DNA from: Dongia deserti
GTDB taxonomy: Bacteria; Pseudomonadota; Alphaproteobacteria; Dongiales; Dongiaceae
NCBI RefSeq assembly: GCF_003574735.1
Contig: NZ_QORW01000008.1
Span: 124,001 to 188,000 of the forward strand
Direction: 5' to 3'
DNA length: 64,000 nucleotides
The notes beneath the pieces are model-generated. The model made no database searches and was not told the DNA's origin. It saw only the letters and a list, made by a program, of their open reading frames with translations. Made by a program: the position numbers and the translations under genes. Below, piece by piece: positions 62,357 to 64,000 of the stretch (positions are counted from its first letter, which is position 1; each line of letters opens with the position of its first letter).

Positions 62357-62410
62357 ACAGCAGCGCGGCTCCGGATAAGCTGAGCGCCTTCAGCGCATGG
62401 GAGGGGGCGG

Positions 62411-63025
62411 ATGAGCATCGATTTCCTGATCACATCCCTGATCATCGTCGCATCTCCTGGCACCGGGGTGCTCTATACGCTAGCGGCCGGCCTTTCGCGC
62501 GGCTCGCGCGCCAGCGTGGTGGCGGCGGTCGGCTGCACGCTCGGGATCGTGCCGCACATGGCGGCCGCCATCATGGGCCTTGCGGCTCTGCTGCATACCA
62601 GCGCGCTTGCCTTCCAGACGCTCAAGTATCTCGGTGTCGCCTATCTGCTCTACATGGCCTGGAATGCGCTTCGGGAGCGTGGCGCCTTGCGGGTGGAGAG
62701 CGAAGTCGACGCGAAATCGGCGACCCAAGTCATCATCTCCGCCATCCTGATCAACATCCTCAATCCGAAGCTCTCGATCTTTTTCTTCGCCTTCCTGCCC
62801 CAGTTCGTGAGCGCAGATGAGGCCCGGCCGCTCGCGCGCATGCTGGAGCTGAGCGGAATCTTCATGCTGATGACGCTGGTGGTGTTTGCGATCTACGGCC
62901 TGTTCGCCGCCGCGGTGCGCAACCAGATCATCTCCCGCCCGCGCGTGCTGACCTGGATGCGCCGCAGCTTCGCCGCGGCCTTCGCCGCGCTCGGTGCGAA
63001 GCTGGCATTTGCCGAACGCCCGTAG
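62411..63025 (+). CDS. LysE/RhtB-family amino acid exporter
   Basis: 204 residues with a strong GGAGGGGGCGG ribosome-binding site. Six hydrophobic segments and the family pattern are clear: the N-terminal IIVASPGTGVLYTLAAGLSR, LKYLGVAYLLYMAWNALR and ILINILNPKLSIFFFAFLPQ. RhtB-type permeases export threonine, homoserine lactones or other small solutes using the proton gradient. It follows the TetR gene by 54 bases and may share its control. Confidence 0.92.
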   Translation: MSIDFLITSLIIVASPGTGVLYTLAAGLSRGSRASVVAAVGCTLGIVPHMAAAIMGLAALLHTSALAFQTLKYLGVAYLLYMAWNALRERGALRVESEVDAKSATQVIISAILINILNPKLSIFFFAFLPQFVSADEARPLARMLELSGIFMLMTLVVFAIYGLFAAAVRNQIISRPRVLTWMRRSFAAAFAALGAKLAFAERP

Positions 63026-63031
63026 GTTCTC

Positions 63032-64000
63032 CTACTCTGCCGCCCGGCGCGACCTTGCCGGCACTCCACCTTGGCTCTTGAGATACGCATTCTGGTCATG
63101 CATGAGCGCGCCCTCGGGCAGCGCCTTCCACAACGGCCCTAGGCTCTCGCGCACGCGGTTTGCATAGAACTGGGGCAGTTCGTCGCTTTCGCCCTCGAAG
63201 AAACGGCGAATCGGGACGTCCTTGTCAAGCAAGCGGCGGATCTTCGCTTGCCACGCGGCCCGGCCCGAGCTGACAGCGCGCACGCCGTTGAGAAAGCGCG
63301 TGTTGACACCACGATTGGCCAAGAAGCGCCGGCGTACCCGAGCGCCGGACAGTGCGTAGCGCGTCAGATCAACCGCGTAGTCGTAGAACTCCGGCCAGGT
63401 GTAATTGAGCGGCCGCACGTTCATTGCATGATTGCTGTCGAGAAAGTGGAACGGGAACGGCAGCACGCGACCCGCTCGTTGAAGGTCGAGGTTGAGCGGA
63501 GCTGCCTGACCGTAACACGTGAGCAGTGAGAACGCCGGATACGCACCGGGCGCCAGATCAACAAACTGCTTGGTCAGCTCGAACGGCTCCGGGCCGCTGT
63601 CGCAATCCAGTCCCAGCACGAAGTTGGTCTGCACGTAAGGCACGTGCCGCAAGATCATGTTCACGTGGTCGGCCACGCGACGGACCTTGGCCTCGCCGGT
63701 CGCGATACCGGTCTTCGACTTGTTGCCGAGGTCGTACCAGGATTCGATGCCCGGAAGCAGCGCGTCGAATCCGTTGCGAGCCAGGCGCTTCACATGCGCC
63801 TCCGACAACAGCGACAGGCTGCTCTCTGCGACAAACCGCATGCGCCGGGATGGCACGACCTCCTCGATGACGTTCATATAGTCATCGAAGCGCACGCCAA
63901 AGTTCGGGTCGTGCCAGGAAACACGCGGGCGCCTGAACTTGCCGAGCAGGAAACGCAGATCATCGCGGATCTGATCGAAAGGCAGAGGCTGATAGGGCAC
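63032..64000 (-). CDS. B12-binding radical SAM protein, C-terminal part (truncated by window end)
   Basis: The frame runs off the right edge, so the start and the N-terminal cobalamin-binding and CxxxCxxC parts lie outside. The 322 residues seen continue a radical-SAM TIM barrel: RVSWHDPNFGVRFDDYM, LPGIESWYDLGNKSKTG and QTNFVLGLDCDSGPEPFEL, followed by a C-terminal helical region. They fit the B12-dependent radical SAM family (hopanoid- or methylation-related), but subfamily and substrate cannot be fixed from this fragment. It is convergent with the RhtB gene. Confidence 0.75.
   Translation of the reverse strand: MPYQPLPFDQIRDDLRFLLGKFRRPRVSWHDPNFGVRFDDYMNVIEEVVPSRRMRFVAESSLSLLSEAHVKRLARNGFDALLPGIESWYDLGNKSKTGIATGEAKVRRVADHVNMILRHVPYVQTNFVLGLDCDSGPEPFELTKQFVDLAPGAYPAFSLLTCYGQAAPLNLDLQRAGRVLPFPFHFLDSNHAMNVRPLNYTWPEFYDYAVDLTRYALSGARVRRRFLANRGVNTRFLNGVRAVSSGRAAWQAKIRRLLDKDVPIRRFFEGESDELPQFYANRVRESLGPLWKALPEGALMHDQNAYLKSQGGVPARSRRAAE

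Noticed and set aside
1-64000. CRISPR array, prophage, insertion sequence or defence island
   Set aside because: No regularly spaced repeat array, transposase, integrase or phage/defence-type gene was recognised; the only repeats are the short palindromic families described.

Overview
This is a GC-rich stretch of an alphaproteobacterial chromosome, most likely from a Rhodospirillales-like lineage. That placement is an inference from gene content and order: hisZ-purA, rluD-rpoH (RpoH carries the QKKLFFNLR box), divK-pleD, an EipB/DUF1849 envelope protein, a DUF6476-like protein beside rluD, and an alphaproteobacterial DinB with an N-terminal Cys-rich segment. I see no rRNA, tRNA, CRISPR array, insertion sequence or prophage. 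Nearly all the DNA is coding and no gene-free gap exceeds about 250 bases. The window cuts hisZ at its left end and a radical-SAM gene at its right end.

Layout, left half. 1-5.6 kb: hisZ, purA, a 67-residue conserved hypothetical, a SIS-domain protein, then a membrane-anchored pseudokinase paired with a small membrane protein and closed by a strong terminator. 5.7-9.2 kb: rpoH and rluD on the minus strand, a DUF6476-like protein and L-threonine aldolase on the plus strand. 9.2-13.7 kb: a sugar module with a PfkB kinase, an aldolase-like protein and an ABC substrate-binding protein, divergent from a ROK repressor; no permease or ATPase is present. 13.8-19.4 kb: an M19 dipeptidase divergent from a tightly overlapping operon of two PYROXD2/phytoene-dehydrogenase-like flavoproteins and a GcvT-like protein. 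19.5-24.3 kb: a GT61 glycosyltransferase, ppk2, serA and serC. 24.4-29.4 kb: an O-methyltransferase pseudogene, a Gfo/Idh/MocA dehydrogenase, wrbA, a LysR regulator, cytochrome b561 and cytochrome c'.

Layout, right half. 29.5-35.7 kb is a polyphosphate module: CYTH-CHAD protein, sixA, ppk1 and ppx. Tandem 11-bp CTGTCAC-type repeats resembling Pho boxes precede both CYTH-CHAD and ppk1. 35.8-44.5 kb: rnd, aspS, an agmatine-deiminase homologue lacking its catalytic residues, a GST, a 2-hydroxyacid dehydrogenase, eipB, a DUF1810 gene and a frameshifted dinB. 44.7-49.9 kb: divK-pleD, an unknown P-loop protein, rpmG, a NUDIX hydrolase and an S41 protease lipoprotein. 50-61 kb: rnr, a cupin, topA, dprA, a rhodanese, plsY and a pyrB/pyrC pair whose PyrC lacks the HxH metal motif. 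The end holds a VOC protein, a GST divergent from a TetR regulator, a RhtB/LysE exporter and the truncated radical-SAM protein.

The most notable items are the putative Pho-controlled polyphosphate module, the pseudokinase/membrane pair, the uncharacterised double-flavoprotein/GcvT operon, three proteins that have lost catalytic residues (pseudokinase, deiminase-like protein, PyrC-like protein), two disrupted genes (an in-frame TGA in the O-methyltransferase and a C5-run frameshift in dinB), and three families of palindromic intergenic repeats. Everything here comes from reading the sequence; no database search was run.
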